This document shows positions 9,938 to 20,440 of a stretch of DNA of 64,000 nt, piece by piece (the stretch's first letter is position 1; every line of letters begins with the position of its first letter). The DNA is taken from contig CAIQIA010000026.1 of NCBI GenBank assembly GCA_903871775.1, positions 186,001-250,000 of the forward strand, read 5' to 3'. The position numbers and the translations under genes are program-made. This DNA comes from an uncultured cyanobacterium (GTDB lineage Bacteria; Cyanobacteriota; Cyanobacteriia; PCC-6307; Cyanobiaceae). The notes under the pieces were generated by a model that saw only the letters and a program-made list of their open reading frames with translations, was not told where the DNA came from and ran no database searches.

Positions 9938-11122
9938 TTGTCACCGATTCGCGATGCGCCCGTGACCCGCCCCTGCGCCGACGGCTGGTTAGAGCAGCGA
10001 CTGCGGCGGCGTGGGCGTCCCGTGGGCTGGCCCCAGCTGCTGCAGTGGCTGCTGCATGACCCCGAACAGGGATACTACGGCGCCGGGCATGTGCGTTTTG
10101 GAACCGACGGTGACTTCGTCACATCACCGACCCTCGGAACAGCCTTCGCCGGCCTGCTCGCCCGGCAGCTGCTGCCGCTGTTCGACGGCCTCGCCGCCGA
10201 AGACGCCGGCCCCCTGGCCCTGATCGAGTGGGGACCGGGGGAGGGGGACCTGGCGGTCCAGCTGCGGGGTGCGCTGGAACAGCTTGATCCCCCATGGCTC
10301 GAGCGGCTGACCCTGGTGCTGCAGGAGGCCAGTCCCGCCCTGCGCCGGCGGCAGCACCAACGGCTTAAGGCTGCCGGCTGGCCCTTGGTGACAGCCGCGG
10401 CGGCGGCCCCCCGCCGGGGCGTGGTGCTGGCCAACGAACTCTTCGATGCCCTGCCGGTGGAGCGCTTCCAGTTGGCTGACGATGGCTGGCGGCAGCTGCA
10501 GGTGGACCTCGATGCCGAGGGCGGTCTGCAGGAGGTGCCCGGTCCGCCCCTCTCGGCCAGCCTGCTGCGACAGCTCGCCGCCCTGGGCCTGCCGGCCGAT
10601 GGCGGTGGCCGTCGCGTGGGCTGGACCAGCGAATGGTGTCCGGCCCTGGCCCCCTGCCTGCGGCGCATGCGGCGGGGGCTGGACCGGGGCTGGCTGCTGG
10701 CCATCGACTACGCCCTCACGGCCGACCGGCTCTATGCGCCCTGGCGGGATGGCGGCACCCTGGTGGCGGTGCAGGGCCAGCGGGCGGGGGCGGATCTGCT
10801 GCGCGACCCCGGCCGGCAGGACCTGACCGCCCATGTCTGTCTCGACGCGATGGCCCTGGCGGCCGGCCGCAGCGGCTGGCACTGGCATGGCTCGGCCCTG
10901 CAGGGGGAAGCCCTGCTGGGCCTGGGGCTGGCGGGGGAACTGTCGGCCCTGTCCGGCGCCGAGGCCGGTTCCCTGGCCAAGCGGCTGCAGCGACGGGAGG
11001 AACTGCTCCGGCTGGTGGATCCCCACCTGCTGGGGGGCTTCCACTGGATGCTGATGCAGACCGAACCGGCGGAGGCCCTGGCGGGCGAATCGATCAGGAT
11101 CTGGCCGGGGTGGTCTGCATGA
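9938..11122 (+). CDS. SAM-dependent methyltransferase, MidA/NDUFAF7 family
   Basis: [49 protein letters not shown]...[13 protein letters not shown]...[16 protein letters not shown]. Confidence 0.88.
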   Translation: MSPIRDAPVTRPCADGWLEQRLRRRGRPVGWPQLLQWLLHDPEQGYYGAGHVRFGTDGDFVTSPTLGTAFAGLLARQLLPLFDGLAAEDAGPLALIEWGPGEGDLAVQLRGALEQLDPPWLERLTLVLQEASPALRRRQHQRLKAAGWPLVTAAAAAPRRGVVLANELFDALPVERFQLADDGWRQLQVDLDAEGGLQEVPGPPLSASLLRQLAALGLPADGGGRRVGWTSEWCPALAPCLRRMRRGLDRGWLLAIDYALTADRLYAPWRDGGTLVAVQGQRAGADLLRDPGRQDLTAHVCLDAMALAAGRSGWHWHGSALQGEALLGLGLAGELSALSGAEAGSLAKRLQRREELLRLVDPHLLGGFHWMLMQTEPAEALAGESIRIWPGWSA

Positions 11123-12221
11123 GCGCCGACAGGGCCGCCTCGAGGGGCACGTCATCGCGCAGCTCGACGGCACCGATCCGGGTCGGCAACACGAACCGGA
11201 CGCGGCCATCACGCACCTTCTTGTCGCGCAGGAGGCACTCGCGCACAGCCTCGGCCTCCAGGGGCGGTGCCTCCAGGGGCAGGCCCGTCCTGGCGATCAG
11301 CTGCCGCTGACGCGCCTCCTCGGCGGCGGTCCAGAGGCCCAGCTCACGGCTGAGGATGCCGGCGGCCACCATGCCGATCGCCACCGCCTCCCCGTGCAGG
11401 TAGCGGCGGTAGCCGGTGAGCGTCTCGACCACATGGCCGAGGGTGTGGCCGTAGTTGAGGATCGCCCGCAGGCTGCCCTCCCGCTCGTCCGCCGCCACCA
11501 CCCGTGCCTTGGCCGTGGCCGAGCGGCGCAGGATCCGGTCCAGCAGAGCCGGGCCCAGATCGCCGAGGCCGGCCAGGGAGCCGTGGCCCTCGAGGGCCTC
11601 GAACAGCACCGGATCGGCGATGACGCCGTACTTGATCACCTCCGCCATCCCGGCCTGCAGCTCCCGTGGCGGCAGGGTCTCGAGGGTGCAGGGATCCACC
11701 AGCACCAGCGACGGCTGATGGAAGGCCCCGATCAGGTTCTTGCCGCCCGGGTGGTTGACCCCCGTCTTGCCCCCGATGGCGGCGTCGACCATGGCCAGCA
11801 GGGTGGTGGGCACCTGCACCACGGCGATGCCCCGGAGCCAGGTGGCGGCCGCAAAACCCGCCATGTCGCCCACCACACCGCCCCCGAGGGCCACGATCAG
11901 CGAGCCGCGCTCGAGCTGAAGGTCGTAGGCCGCCTGGTGAATGCGGCTGACCGTCGCCGGGGTCTTCTGGTCCTCACCGGCCTCGAGCACCAGCCGCTCG
12001 CTGCGGAACCCCGCCTGCGCCAGGGAACGGCATGCCCGGTCGCCGTAGGGACCGTCAACGTCTGGATTGGTGACCACCAGCACCCGCACCCCCGGCCGGA
12101 ACCCGCGGGCCAGGATCTCCTCCCCCAGCAGGCCGAGGGCCCCCGGGCCGATGCGCACCGGATAGGCCTTGGGCCCCAGATCCACCGGCACGGTGGTGAG
12201 GGAGGGAGGGGTCTCGATCAC
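11094..12221 (-). CDS. aroB: 3-dehydroquinate synthase
   Basis: [29 protein letters not shown]...[60 protein letters not shown]; likely GTG start at 12221, ORF N-terminal extension spurious. Confidence 0.96.
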   Translation of the reverse strand: MIETPPSLTTVPVDLGPKAYPVRIGPGALGLLGEEILARGFRPGVRVLVVTNPDVDGPYGDRACRSLAQAGFRSERLVLEAGEDQKTPATVSRIHQAAYDLQLERGSLIVALGGGVVGDMAGFAAATWLRGIAVVQVPTTLLAMVDAAIGGKTGVNHPGGKNLIGAFHQPSLVLVDPCTLETLPPRELQAGMAEVIKYGVIADPVLFEALEGHGSLAGLGDLGPALLDRILRRSATAKARVVAADEREGSLRAILNYGHTLGHVVETLTGYRRYLHGEAVAIGMVAAGILSRELGLWTAAEEARQRQLIARTGLPLEAPPLEAEAVRECLLRDKKVRDGRVRFVLPTRIGAVELRDDVPLEAALSALMQTTPARS

Positions 12222-12300
12222 GGCGGCGGCCAGAGGGGGGGCAGACCCACCGAATGTATGGCGAGGGGACCGGGTCACGCACAATGCTGGCGATCCCGCC

Positions 12301-13197
12301 ATGCCCACCGTGTTGCGATCCCGCCTGCTGCCATGGCTGTTCCTGGCGCCGGCCCTGCTGATCCTGCTGCTCACGGTGCTGGGGCCGGCGTTGATGGCCC
12401 TCGGGCTGAGCCTCACCCGCACAGGTCTCGATCTCTCGGAACCACCGGTGTTCATCGGCCTCGCCAACGGGCGCCGGCTGCTCGAGGATCCCCTGTTCCG
12501 GCGGGTGTCGATCACCACGGCGCTCTACCTCTGCGGGGTGGTTCCCCCGATCGTGCTGGGGTCGCTGGGGCTGGCCCTGCTGGTGAACCGTGCCCTGCCC
12601 GGCATCCACTGGATCCGCGGCGCGCTGTACACCCCGGTGCTGGTCTCGATCGTCGTGGCGGCGATCGCCTTCCGCTGGCTCTATGCCGAGAACGGTCTGA
12701 TCAACGGCTGGCTCGGCAGCCTCAGCGGCGGCAGCCTCCCACCCCTGGGTTTTCTCACCGATCCACGCCTGGCCCTGCCGGCCGTGATGGTCGTGACCCT
12801 CTGGAAAGGCCTCGGCTACTACATGGTGATCTTTCTCGGTGGCCTGCAGGGCATCCCGGGGGACCTCTACGAAGCGGCCGAACTCGATGGCAGCCGCGGC
12901 TGGCGACGGCACGTCGACATCACCCTGCCGCTGCTGATGCCCTACGTGGTGCTGGTGGCGGTCATGTCGGCGATCGCCGCCACCAAGACCTTCGAGGAGG
13001 TCTTCCTGATGACCCAGGGGGGACCGGCGGATGCCACCCGCACGGTTGTGTACTACGTCTATGACCTGGCCTTCCAGGAACTGGAGATCAGCTATGCCTG
13101 CACGGCAGGCCTGGCCCTGTTCCTGCTCGTGCTGGCCCTCGGTGTGGTGCAGCAGCTGCTGCGGGGGACCGGGCAGCTGTCACGATTGACGTCGTAA
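12301..13197 (+). CDS. Carbohydrate-type ABC transporter permease (MalF/UgpA-like)
   Basis: [39 protein letters not shown]...[27 protein letters not shown] (EAA motif). Confidence 0.88.
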   Translation: MPTVLRSRLLPWLFLAPALLILLLTVLGPALMALGLSLTRTGLDLSEPPVFIGLANGRRLLEDPLFRRVSITTALYLCGVVPPIVLGSLGLALLVNRALPGIHWIRGALYTPVLVSIVVAAIAFRWLYAENGLINGWLGSLSGGSLPPLGFLTDPRLALPAVMVVTLWKGLGYYMVIFLGGLQGIPGDLYEAAELDGSRGWRRHVDITLPLLMPYVVLVAVMSAIAATKTFEEVFLMTQGGPADATRTVVYYVYDLAFQELEISYACTAGLALFLLVLALGVVQQLLRGTGQLSRLTS

Positions 13198-13210
13198 CGG
13201 GGGCGCACGC

Positions 13211-14356
13211 TTGGAGCGGCTCGGGATCGTCGGCAGCGGGCAGCTGGCGGCCATGCTGGTGGAGGCTTCCCACGGCCTCGGGCTGTCCCTCGAGCTCCTG
13301 GCTGCCGACCCTGCCGACCCTGCCGTGGCCACCGCCGGTGGGGCCGTGATCGGCGGAGCCAGCGATCCTGAGGCCCTGCGCCGGCTCGCGGCCCGCTGCG
13401 ACCGCATCGCCTTCGAGAACGAATGGGTTGATCTGGCCGCCCTGCAGCAGCTGGAGCAGGAGGGCGTGCAGTTCCAGCCCGGAGCCGCCGTCATGGCCCG
13501 TCTGGTGGACAAACGGCGGCAGCGGCAGCTGATGGACGAGCTGCTGCTGCCCTGCCCCCGCTGGCGGGATCTGGCGGAAGTGGTCGGTGACGGCGGCGAT
13601 CCCGGGCCGCTGGAACTGCCGCTGATGGCCAAGGCCACCTGCGGCGGCTACGACGGCCGCGGCACCGAACGGCTGCAGCACCGGGCCTCCCTCGAGGCCC
13701 TGCTGATGCGGGTCGATCCCAGGGACTGGATTCTCGAGGAACTGGTGCCCTTCGAACGGGAGCTGGCCCTCACCGTGGCCCGTGCCGCCGACGGCACGGT
13801 CACCCACTTTCCCCTGGTCGAGACCCACCAGCATCGCCAGATCTGCGACTGGGTGCTGGCCCCGGCCCATGTGCCCCAGGCCGTCAGGGCCAGGGCCCAT
13901 GCGGTGGCCGCCTCCCTGGTGACCGCCCTCGATTACGTCGGGGTGCTGGCGATCGAGTTCTTTCTCTCCCCCCGTGGACTGCAGATCAACGAGGTGGCGC
14001 CGCGCACCCACAACTCGGGGCACTACAGCATCGAAGCCTGCCGCACCAGCCAGTTCCAGCAGCAGCTGCTGCTGCTGGCGGGCCGCCCCGCCGGATCCAC
14101 CGAACTGCTGGTGCCCGGCGCCCTGATGGTGAACCTGGTGGGCATCGACAGCGTCGACCAGGACCACGACAACGAACGGGCGCAGCTGGCCCGCCTGGCC
14201 GATGCCCACCTCCACTGGTATGACAAGCGCGGTTCGCGGCCGGGCCGCAAGCTCGGCCACATCACCCTGCTGCTCTCGGCCCGGGATCCCGCCCTGCGCC
14301 GCCGTGAGGCGATGGAACGGCTGGCGGAGGTGCGGGCCATCTGGCCGCTGCCCTGA
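13211..14356 (+). CDS. purK: 5-(carboxyamino)imidazole ribonucleotide synthase
   Basis: LGIVGSGQLAAMLVEASHGLGLSLELLAADPADPA...AKATCGGYDGRGTERL...NEVAPRTHNSGHYSIEAC; TTG start. Confidence 0.95.
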   Translation: MERLGIVGSGQLAAMLVEASHGLGLSLELLAADPADPAVATAGGAVIGGASDPEALRRLAARCDRIAFENEWVDLAALQQLEQEGVQFQPGAAVMARLVDKRRQRQLMDELLLPCPRWRDLAEVVGDGGDPGPLELPLMAKATCGGYDGRGTERLQHRASLEALLMRVDPRDWILEELVPFERELALTVARAADGTVTHFPLVETHQHRQICDWVLAPAHVPQAVRARAHAVAASLVTALDYVGVLAIEFFLSPRGLQINEVAPRTHNSGHYSIEACRTSQFQQQLLLLAGRPAGSTELLVPGALMVNLVGIDSVDQDHDNERAQLARLADAHLHWYDKRGSRPGRKLGHITLLLSARDPALRRREAMERLAEVRAIWPLP

Positions 14357-14365
14357 GTTCCGACC

Positions 14366-14371
14366 TAAAGT
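14366..14371 (+). promoter_or_regulatory. Candidate -10 element (TAAAGT) for the 6S RNA
   Basis: TAAAGT lies 10 bp before the 5' arm of the 6S closing stem and 9 bp after the purK stop. Confidence 0.5.
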
Positions 14372-14379
14372 CGCGGCGG

Positions 14380-14555
14380 ACTGCCGTGTTGGTTTCTGCC
14401 CTGCCCAGTGTTCTGATCTGACTCCCTTTTCGACATGGGAGGGGTGTCGCGACGGTGACGTAGGCCGGCCTCGAAGCCGGAAACGAAGCCCCGCTTTCTC
14501 CTCCCTTCTGGTTCCACCAGGTCGAAGACTGCGGGGAGCACGGCACAGCGGTCCA
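14380..14555 (+). ncRNA. ssaA: 6S RNA
   Basis: Directly downstream of purK, as in other cyanobacteria. 5' arm tgccgtgtt (14382-14390) pairs with agcacggca (14537-14545) with one G-U. Contains GGCCGGCCTCGAAGCCGG and CUCCCUUUUCGACAUGGGAG-type hairpins. No plausible CDS. Confidence 0.82.
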
Positions 14556-14586
14556 CCCTTTCCCCCGATCGGCCTGTACCGACGGC

Positions 14587-14859
14587 TCAGCGCAGGCCAT
14601 CCAGGCGGCTCTGGAGGTCCTCACGGCCAAGATCCGTGACGACGAACACCTCCTGAACGCTGCCGCCACGGCGAGCCACCAGCTTGTGGCCACCGCGGAT
14701 CGGCGCCGAAATCCGCAGCCGCAGCCCCTCACTGCGGCCACGCACCCGCCCGATCACCGCAGGGGTGACCGTATCGATGGCGGGGTCGGCGGCCAGTTTC
14801 TGGAGCAGGGGGATGAGCCCCTCGAGATAGGTGCTGTGGGTGACGACCAGACGGCCCAT
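14587..14859 (-). CDS. DUF2103 domain protein
   Basis: MGRLVVTHSTYLEGLIPLLQKLAADPAIDTVTPAVIGRVRGRSEGLRLRISAPIRGGHKLVARRGGSVQEVFVVTD. Confidence 0.8.
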   Translation of the reverse strand: MGRLVVTHSTYLEGLIPLLQKLAADPAIDTVTPAVIGRVRGRSEGLRLRISAPIRGGHKLVARRGGSVQEVFVVTDLGREDLQSRLDGLR

Positions 14860-14877
14860 CGATGGGATCAGTTGGGA

Positions 14878-15192
14878 TCAGTTCCGTTCCAGAGGTGCCA
14901 TGGTCAGGCCCTCCCCCCCCAGCTGCATGTGATACAGCTCAGCCTGCTCCTGGGGCCCCACCCAGACCACGGCGCTGCCCTCGCCATCGATGCGCTGGGC
15001 CAGCGACCAGGCGCGATCGGGGGTCATCGCGGGGATGTACTTCACAAGACAGTCGACCACATGCTGAAAGGTGTTGACGTCGTCATTGAGCACCACGACC
15101 CGGTAGTTGGGATACGGCGCCCGATCGAGCACCGTGGCTCCAGACGGACTGATCTGGGGAGAGCTGCTGGTCACCGGCACTCCACTGTTCAT
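14878..15192 (-). CDS. clpS: ATP-dependent Clp protease adaptor ClpS
   Basis: MNSGVPVTSSSPQISPSGATVLDRAPYPNYRVVVLNDDVNTFQHVVDCLVKYIPAMTPDRAWSLAQRIDGEGSAVVWVGPQEQAELYHMQL; in-frame within ORF 14878..15855. Confidence 0.92.
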   Translation of the reverse strand: MNSGVPVTSSSPQISPSGATVLDRAPYPNYRVVVLNDDVNTFQHVVDCLVKYIPAMTPDRAWSLAQRIDGEGSAVVWVGPQEQAELYHMQLGGEGLTMAPLERN

Positions 15193-15225
15193 GACCATTG
15201 TGGGCCGTCGCGGGCGTTCCTTCGG

Positions 15226-15231
15226 TAAAGT
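15226..15231 (+). promoter_or_regulatory. Candidate -10 element (TAAAGT) for petN
   Basis: ggTAAAGTcacc, 24 bp before the petN GTG start; same hexamer as before 6S RNA and argC. Confidence 0.4.
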
Positions 15232-15255
15232 CACCACACCTTTCGTCCGATCACC

Positions 15256-15357
15256 GTGCTGATCACCCTTGGCTGGGCTGCCCTGGCGGCGACCTTCACC
15301 TTCTCGATCGCCATGGTGGTGTGGGGACGCAACGGCGACGGCTCCATCAATTTCTGA
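15256..15357 (+). CDS. petN: Cytochrome b6f complex subunit PetN (33 aa, GTG start)
   Basis: My translation: (M/V)[32 protein letters not shown]. Matches the PetN pattern ([21 protein letters not shown]). Too short for the ORF track. Confidence 0.95.
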   Translation: MLITLGWAALAATFTFSIAMVVWGRNGDGSINF

Positions 15358-15366
15358 TCCTCGGCC

Positions 15367-15498
15367 GTGCCGGGCGACCTTTCCCTGAATGCCGTGCTGG
15401 CGGCTGTGGCGGCCCTCCTGCTGGTTGCCGTCAGTGGGGGCATGATTTATCTCAGTGCAGTGGACTGGCGTGACCGACGGCGCCGACACCGTTCCTGA
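15367..15498 (+). CDS. Small putative single-TM membrane protein (43 aa, GTG start)
   Basis: My translation: (M/V)PGDLSLNAVLAAVAALLLVAVSGGMIYLSAVDWRDRRRRHRS*. One hydrophobic segment plus positive-inside tail, starts 9 bp after petN stop. Confidence 0.55.
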   Translation: MPGDLSLNAVLAAVAALLLVAVSGGMIYLSAVDWRDRRRRHRS

Positions 15499-15508
15499 CG
15501 GGCCTGCC

Positions 15509-16807
15509 ATGGGCGCAGCCGCCTGGCGGAGACCCTGCAGTGTGGTGTTCACGGCCCTGCCCTTTGCCATCGGGGCCTGGCTGATCCGCACCACCCCTGC
15601 TGATCCGGCCGGGAGCCTGCAGCCGCTGCTGCCGTCGGTGGTCATGCTCCAGACCTTCCCCCCCCCGGGCCGGGGAGGCATTGTGCCGTCCCTGTGGCGT
15701 GAGCGGCTTCCGCCGGTCCTCACGGAGCGCCTGCAACGGCAATCGTCTTCCCCCTGGGCCCAGGCCTGGAGCACCCACAGCGGCACTCCGCCGTTCCTGA
15801 TCGTGCGCGATCTCCCTGGACGTTTTCCCCTGCGCCACAGCTTCCGGTGGGGCACTTACACGATCATCGCCGCCGATCCCCTGTCGCTGCAGACCCTGCG
15901 GGCTGACCTGAAACGACCGCTGGCTGCAGGCCATCGCCGCCGCTGTCCCCCGGTCGATGGCCCCCCTCCGGCCCTCTTCTGGTCGAGCGATGCCCTGGCC
16001 AGCCTCGCCGGCCCCCTTGCCCCGCTGCTGCAGCCCTGGCAGGAAGGATGCCTGGCCCTGGATGGCACAGGCGGCCCCGATCGGCGCCTGCGCTGGAGCG
16101 GGCAGGTGACCAGTCAGCCACCGCTCAACGGAGCCCCGGAAATGAGCAGCGACCAGACGCCGCCAATACCCACCATCGGTGGCCTCAACCAGACCCTGCT
16201 GACGATGGAGGGCAACAGCCTTGAACCGCTGATCGGCGGTCTGCTGCGGCCGGGCCCCCTCTTGAACGAACTGCGGCAGAACCATGGCCTCTCGGCCCCC
16301 CTCGAGCGCCAGCTGCTGGCTTCGCCGTTTCGTCTGAGCCTGCGAGCCAACCGCGCCGATGCCCCCTACCGGGTGACGCTGCTGCTTGCCCTGCCCACAC
16401 AGCCTGGGTCGCCGGCTCCGACCCGCACACTGGCGCCGCTGCTGGCGGCCCTGGGCCGGGACCTGCCCGACGACCTGCGATTGCTGCAGGAAGCAGACGT
16501 CAGCCGGGTGGTAGACGGTTCAGACCAGGTGCGCGGTGGCTGGTTGCAGAACGACCGGGGCGTGGTGCTCAGCCTTGGGGGCCCTCCCGACAAGACAACG
16601 CTGGCAGCTGGGCCCGTGAGGCAGGCGAAGGGGTTGCACCTCGATGCGTTGCCGGCGGCCCTGGAGGGCCTGCAGCTGCTGCCGCCGGCCCTACCGGAGA
16701 CCCTGCGACGTTCACCTCGGCTTCAGGCTGTATGGAGCCCTGAGAACACAGGATCGGGGGCGGCTCAGTTCTGGGGCTGGCTGACGCCTGCGGCGGGCTC
16801 CCCCTGA
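15509..16807 (+). CDS. Hypothetical secreted/membrane-anchored protein
   Basis: MGAAAWRRPCSVVFTALPFAIGAWLIRTTPADPAGSLQPLLPSVVMLQTFPP...; single open frame, N-terminal hydrophobic segment; family not recognised with confidence. Confidence 0.7.
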   Translation: MGAAAWRRPCSVVFTALPFAIGAWLIRTTPADPAGSLQPLLPSVVMLQTFPPPGRGGIVPSLWRERLPPVLTERLQRQSSSPWAQAWSTHSGTPPFLIVRDLPGRFPLRHSFRWGTYTIIAADPLSLQTLRADLKRPLAAGHRRRCPPVDGPPPALFWSSDALASLAGPLAPLLQPWQEGCLALDGTGGPDRRLRWSGQVTSQPPLNGAPEMSSDQTPPIPTIGGLNQTLLTMEGNSLEPLIGGLLRPGPLLNELRQNHGLSAPLERQLLASPFRLSLRANRADAPYRVTLLLALPTQPGSPAPTRTLAPLLAALGRDLPDDLRLLQEADVSRVVDGSDQVRGGWLQNDRGVVLSLGGPPDKTTLAAGPVRQAKGLHLDALPAALEGLQLLPPALPETLRRSPRLQAVWSPENTGSGAAQFWGWLTPAAGSP

Positions 16808-17493
16808 ACCGGAGCATCGGTCTCTGGGTCGAGGCGCCGTTCGCGCTTGCGGCGCTCGGCGGCGACCGTTTCCTCCATGAGTTCCACGGCCTGGGCCATC
16901 TTCTCGAGGTTGCTCACATAGAGGCCCATGTCCTTCTCAAGCTTGTCCTGCTGCAGACCCAGCTGCAGGCCGACCTCCCGGGCCCGGCGGCGCAAGGCCT
17001 CGGGATCCTGGTCGTCCCCTCCGGTCAGCTCCTGCAGCATCGCCATCAGGCCCACGGCATGGAGGCGTGAATAGTGGAAGTCCTGGCGACCGGCCTCCTG
17101 CAACACGGCCTGCAGGGGCTCCGGAGCGCCGTCTCCACGCTGGTCCAGCCAGCCCTTCAGCTGCTCTTCAGAGGCCTGACCGATCGTCTCCCGCAGGCGC
17201 GATGCCTGCTGCCGCAGGGCGGCGGCATCCAGGTCGTTGGCACTGCAGAGGGCAGCCAGCAGCACCTCCCGCTGGTCGGCCGGCTCAAAGCCGCGCGTGA
17301 AGTTGTCGAAGACCTGGCCGAGGCCGGTGGCGAAGAGGGCATCGGGCCGAAAACCCTGCTGGTGACGGAGCAGGTGCAGCTCCACCAGCAGTTCATCGAT
17401 CACCCGTCGGTACAGCCCCGGGATCACCCGCCGGTAGCCGGCATAGAAACGGCGCTTGCTGTCCGCCACCGTCTGAACGTCGCCCACCGTCAC
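16765..17493 (-). CDS. thf1: Thylakoid formation protein Thf1/Psb29
   Basis: [87 protein letters not shown]. Confidence 0.94.
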   Translation of the reverse strand: MTVGDVQTVADSKRRFYAGYRRVIPGLYRRVIDELLVELHLLRHQQGFRPDALFATGLGQVFDNFTRGFEPADQREVLLAALCSANDLDAAALRQQASRLRETIGQASEEQLKGWLDQRGDGAPEPLQAVLQEAGRQDFHYSRLHAVGLMAMLQELTGGDDQDPEALRRRAREVGLQLGLQQDKLEKDMGLYVSNLEKMAQAVELMEETVAAERRKRERRLDPETDAPVQGEPAAGVSQPQN

Positions 17494-17568
17494 TCCTCGG
17501 CCGCAGCCGACCTTAGCGCTCGGTGCCCTGGTTTCGTCTGTAGGATCCGTCCAGCGACGTCGACCCCT

Positions 17569-18162
17569 GTGATCCCCATCGTCATCGAGGAATCGGGCCG
17601 TGGCGAGAGGGCATTCGACATTTATTCACGACTGCTGCGAGAGCGGATCATCTTTCTCGGTGAACCTGTGACCGCCGAGTCGGCCAACCGGATCGTGGCC
17701 CAGCTGCTCTTCCTCGAAGCCGAGGATCCCGACAAGGACATCTTCCTGTACATCAATTCGCCGGGGGGATCGGTCTACGACGGCCTGGGCATCTTCGACA
17801 CCATGCAGCACGTCAAGCCTGACGTGCAGACGGTCTGTGTCGGCCTCGCCGCCAGCATGGGGGCTTTTCTGCTGGCTGCCGGTGCCCCCGGCAAACGCAG
17901 CAGCCTGCAGCATTCGCGGATCATGATCCACCAGCCCCTCGGCGGTGCCAGGGGTCAGGCCAGTGACATCCGCATCCAGGCCGACGAGATTCTGTTTCTC
18001 AAAAAGCGCCTGAACGAAGAACTGGCGCAACGGTCAGGGCAGCCCCTGGAACGGGTCGAGGCCGACACCGACCGCGACTTCTTCATGTCGCCCCACGAGG
18101 CTGTGACCTACGGCCTGATCGACAAAGTGATCGACCAACGGCCGATTCACGTCATTGAGTGA
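17569..18162 (+). CDS. clpP: ATP-dependent Clp protease proteolytic subunit
   Basis: [33 protein letters not shown]...[54 protein letters not shown] start 17569 within longer ORF. Confidence 0.95.
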   Translation: MIPIVIEESGRGERAFDIYSRLLRERIIFLGEPVTAESANRIVAQLLFLEAEDPDKDIFLYINSPGGSVYDGLGIFDTMQHVKPDVQTVCVGLAASMGAFLLAAGAPGKRSSLQHSRIMIHQPLGGARGQASDIRIQADEILFLKKRLNEELAQRSGQPLERVEADTDRDFFMSPHEAVTYGLIDKVIDQRPIHVIE

Positions 18163-18166
18163 TGGA

Positions 18167-18439
18167 TCAGCCGTTCTCGAGAAGGCTTTCCCTGCTGGTC
18201 TGTAGCTGCTTCCAGATCTGACGGATTTCGTCGAAAGCTTCCTCCTGGCTGATCTTGCCGTTCCCCTGAAGGGCCACGATCAGACCAACACGCTCGGCGA
18301 ACTGCTCGAGATTCTGGTGAAACACCAAGCGTTCCGGGCTCCAGTCTTCCCCTCGATAGCTCGAATGAGCTTCGAGGGGTGACCGGGTGCCTCCCTCCCA
18401 GGCCATGGCATCTTCGAAGGACGAAGCCTGATCACGCAT
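18167..18439 (-). CDS. Conserved cyanobacterial small protein (DUF7219-like)
   Basis: MRDQASSFEDAMAWEGGTRSPLEAHSSYRGEDWSPERLVFHQNLEQFAERVGLIVALQGNGKISQEEAFDEIRQIWKQLQ. Confidence 0.65.
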   Translation of the reverse strand: MRDQASSFEDAMAWEGGTRSPLEAHSSYRGEDWSPERLVFHQNLEQFAERVGLIVALQGNGKISQEEAFDEIRQIWKQLQTSRESLLENG

Positions 18440-18479
18440 GAAACAACGTTGATCCGTATGCCATTAGGGTAGTCACCGC

Positions 18480-20399
18480 TCAGCCGTTGGCGGGCAGCAA
18501 CGGGCGGAAACGCTCCTTCTCAGGGACTTCGGTGAATTCTGCGACGACGGAACGGAAGGCATCGCCGTCGATGCTCTCCTGCTCGATCAGCAGCTCCACG
18601 AGGCGATCCATGCAGGGCCGCTGGTTCTCGAGCAATTGCAGGGTATCGGCGTAGCAGCGGTCGACGATGCTGCGAACGGCCTCGTCGATGCGTGTTGCGA
18701 TCGACTCGGACACATCGCTGCGGGTCATGAGGTCGCGGCCGAGGAACACCTCCTGGTTACCAGCCTCCAGGGAGATGGGTCCGAGTTCGCTCATGCCGAA
18801 ACGGGTGACCATCTGTCGGGCCAGGCCGGCCACCTGCTGGATGTCACCCGCTGCGCCGGTGGTCACCTCGGCATGGCCGAAGACGATGGCCTCAGCGGCC
18901 CGTCCCCCCAGGGCCCCCATGATCCGCGCCCGCAGCTGGGCACGGCTCACCAGCATCTGTTCCTCATCCGGGGCAAACCAGGTGAGTCCCTGGGCCTGGC
19001 CACGGGGAATGAGGGTCACCTTCTGGACGGGGTCGTGCTCCCGCACCAGGGTGCCGATCAGGGCATGGCCCACCTCGTGGTAAGCGATCAGGCGCTTGCT
19101 GCGGCCGTCGGTGAGGGGGGTTCCCTCCATGCCGGCGATGACCCGGTCAACGGCGTCATCGATTTCTGCCAGGGTCGTGGCGGGCTTGCGGCGTCGGGCC
19201 GTGAGGATCGCGGCCTCGTTGAGCAGGTTGGCCAGATCGGCGCCGGTGAAGCCGGGGGTGCGCCTGGCGATGGCCTCGAGGGATACCCCTTCGGCGAGGG
19301 TCTTGTTGCGGGAATGGACCTCAAGAATGGCCAGACGACCTTTGATGTCCGGGGCATCGACGGTCACCTGACGGTCGAAACGTCCGGGACGCATCAGCGC
19401 TGAATCGAGCACGTCGGGCCGGTTGGTGGCGGCCAGAATGATGATGCCGTTGTTGCCCTCGAAACCGTCCATTTCGGTGAGCAACTGGTTGAGGGTCTGC
19501 TCACGTTCATCGTTGCCACCGCCGATGCCCGCACCACGCTGGCGGCCGACGGCATCGATCTCATCAATGAAGATCAGGCAGGGGGCGTTCTCCTTGGCCC
19601 GCTTGAAGAGATCACGGACGCGACTGGCGCCGACGCCCACGAACATTTCTACAAACTCAGAACCCGACAGGGAGAAGAAGGGCACTCCGGCCTCGCCGGC
19701 GATGGCCTTGGCCAGCAGGGTCTTGCCGGTGCCGGGAGGGCCAACGAGCAGCACACCCCTCGGGATGGTGGCACCCACAGCCGTGAAACGTTCGGGCTGC
19801 TTGAGGAAGGTGACCACTTCCTGCAGGTCTTCCTTGGCTTCTTCCACGCCGGCCACATCGGCGAAACAGACACCGGTCTCGGCCTCCATCAGGAAGCGGG
19901 CCTTGCTCTTGCCGAACTGCATGGCCTGGCCGGGCCCCCCGGGCATGGAGGAGGAACGGCGGGCGAGAAACACCAGCGAACCGATCAGCAGCAGGGGGAA
20001 GAGCAGGTTGCCGAGCAGACCCAGGGCCGGCGGTGCCGTGCGCGGTGGATGGATGTCGAAGCTGATGCCCTGCTCCTTCAGGCGGTTGATCAGTTCGGGG
20101 GCGACGCCGGGCATGTCGACTCGGAGACGCTGCACGCGGTTGTCCAGGTCGGGGTCGACGGCCTCGACGACGGCGCTGCGTCCGCCGTCAAAGATGTCGA
20201 CCGCCGTCACGCGGCCGGCGTCCACGTAATCCAGGAAGCGGCCGTAGGTCATCCGGGCCACGGCGCTGTTGCGGGGGGCCACGGTCGGGGCGTTCACCAC
20301 CTGAGCGGGACCACCCCGCAGCACCACCTGCCAGAGCAGGAAGAGCCCGATGACGATCGGCAGAGCCCAGAGAAGGACCAGACGCCAGCGTTGGTTCAT
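18480..20399 (-). CDS. ftsH: ATP-dependent zinc metalloprotease FtsH
   Basis: [48 protein letters not shown] (Walker A, SRH) and HEVGHAL (HExxH). Confidence 0.97.
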   Translation of the reverse strand: MNQRWRLVLLWALPIVIGLFLLWQVVLRGGPAQVVNAPTVAPRNSAVARMTYGRFLDYVDAGRVTAVDIFDGGRSAVVEAVDPDLDNRVQRLRVDMPGVAPELINRLKEQGISFDIHPPRTAPPALGLLGNLLFPLLLIGSLVFLARRSSSMPGGPGQAMQFGKSKARFLMEAETGVCFADVAGVEEAKEDLQEVVTFLKQPERFTAVGATIPRGVLLVGPPGTGKTLLAKAIAGEAGVPFFSLSGSEFVEMFVGVGASRVRDLFKRAKENAPCLIFIDEIDAVGRQRGAGIGGGNDEREQTLNQLLTEMDGFEGNNGIIILAATNRPDVLDSALMRPGRFDRQVTVDAPDIKGRLAILEVHSRNKTLAEGVSLEAIARRTPGFTGADLANLLNEAAILTARRRKPATTLAEIDDAVDRVIAGMEGTPLTDGRSKRLIAYHEVGHALIGTLVREHDPVQKVTLIPRGQAQGLTWFAPDEEQMLVSRAQLRARIMGALGGRAAEAIVFGHAEVTTGAAGDIQQVAGLARQMVTRFGMSELGPISLEAGNQEVFLGRDLMTRSDVSESIATRIDEAVRSIVDRCYADTLQLLENQRPCMDRLVELLIEQESIDGDAFRSVVAEFTEVPEKERFRPLLPANG

Positions 20400-20440
20400 G
20401 GGCCCTGCTGCAGAAAAATGTTTCGCGATTGTAAAGACCT

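Noticed and set aside
12222-12518. N-terminal extension of the aroB ORF
   Set aside because: Antisense to the permease gene and unlike AroB; real start is near 12221.
13308-13326. Tandem ctgccgacc repeat in purK
   Set aside because: Two short in-frame copies (ADPADPA); ordinary coding variation.
14262-14741. ORFs covering the purK-DUF2103 gap
   Set aside because: Overlap the structured 6S RNA and show no protein-like features.
17074-17568. N-terminal extension of the clpP ORF
   Set aside because: Antisense to thf1; ClpP proper begins at the GTG at 17569.
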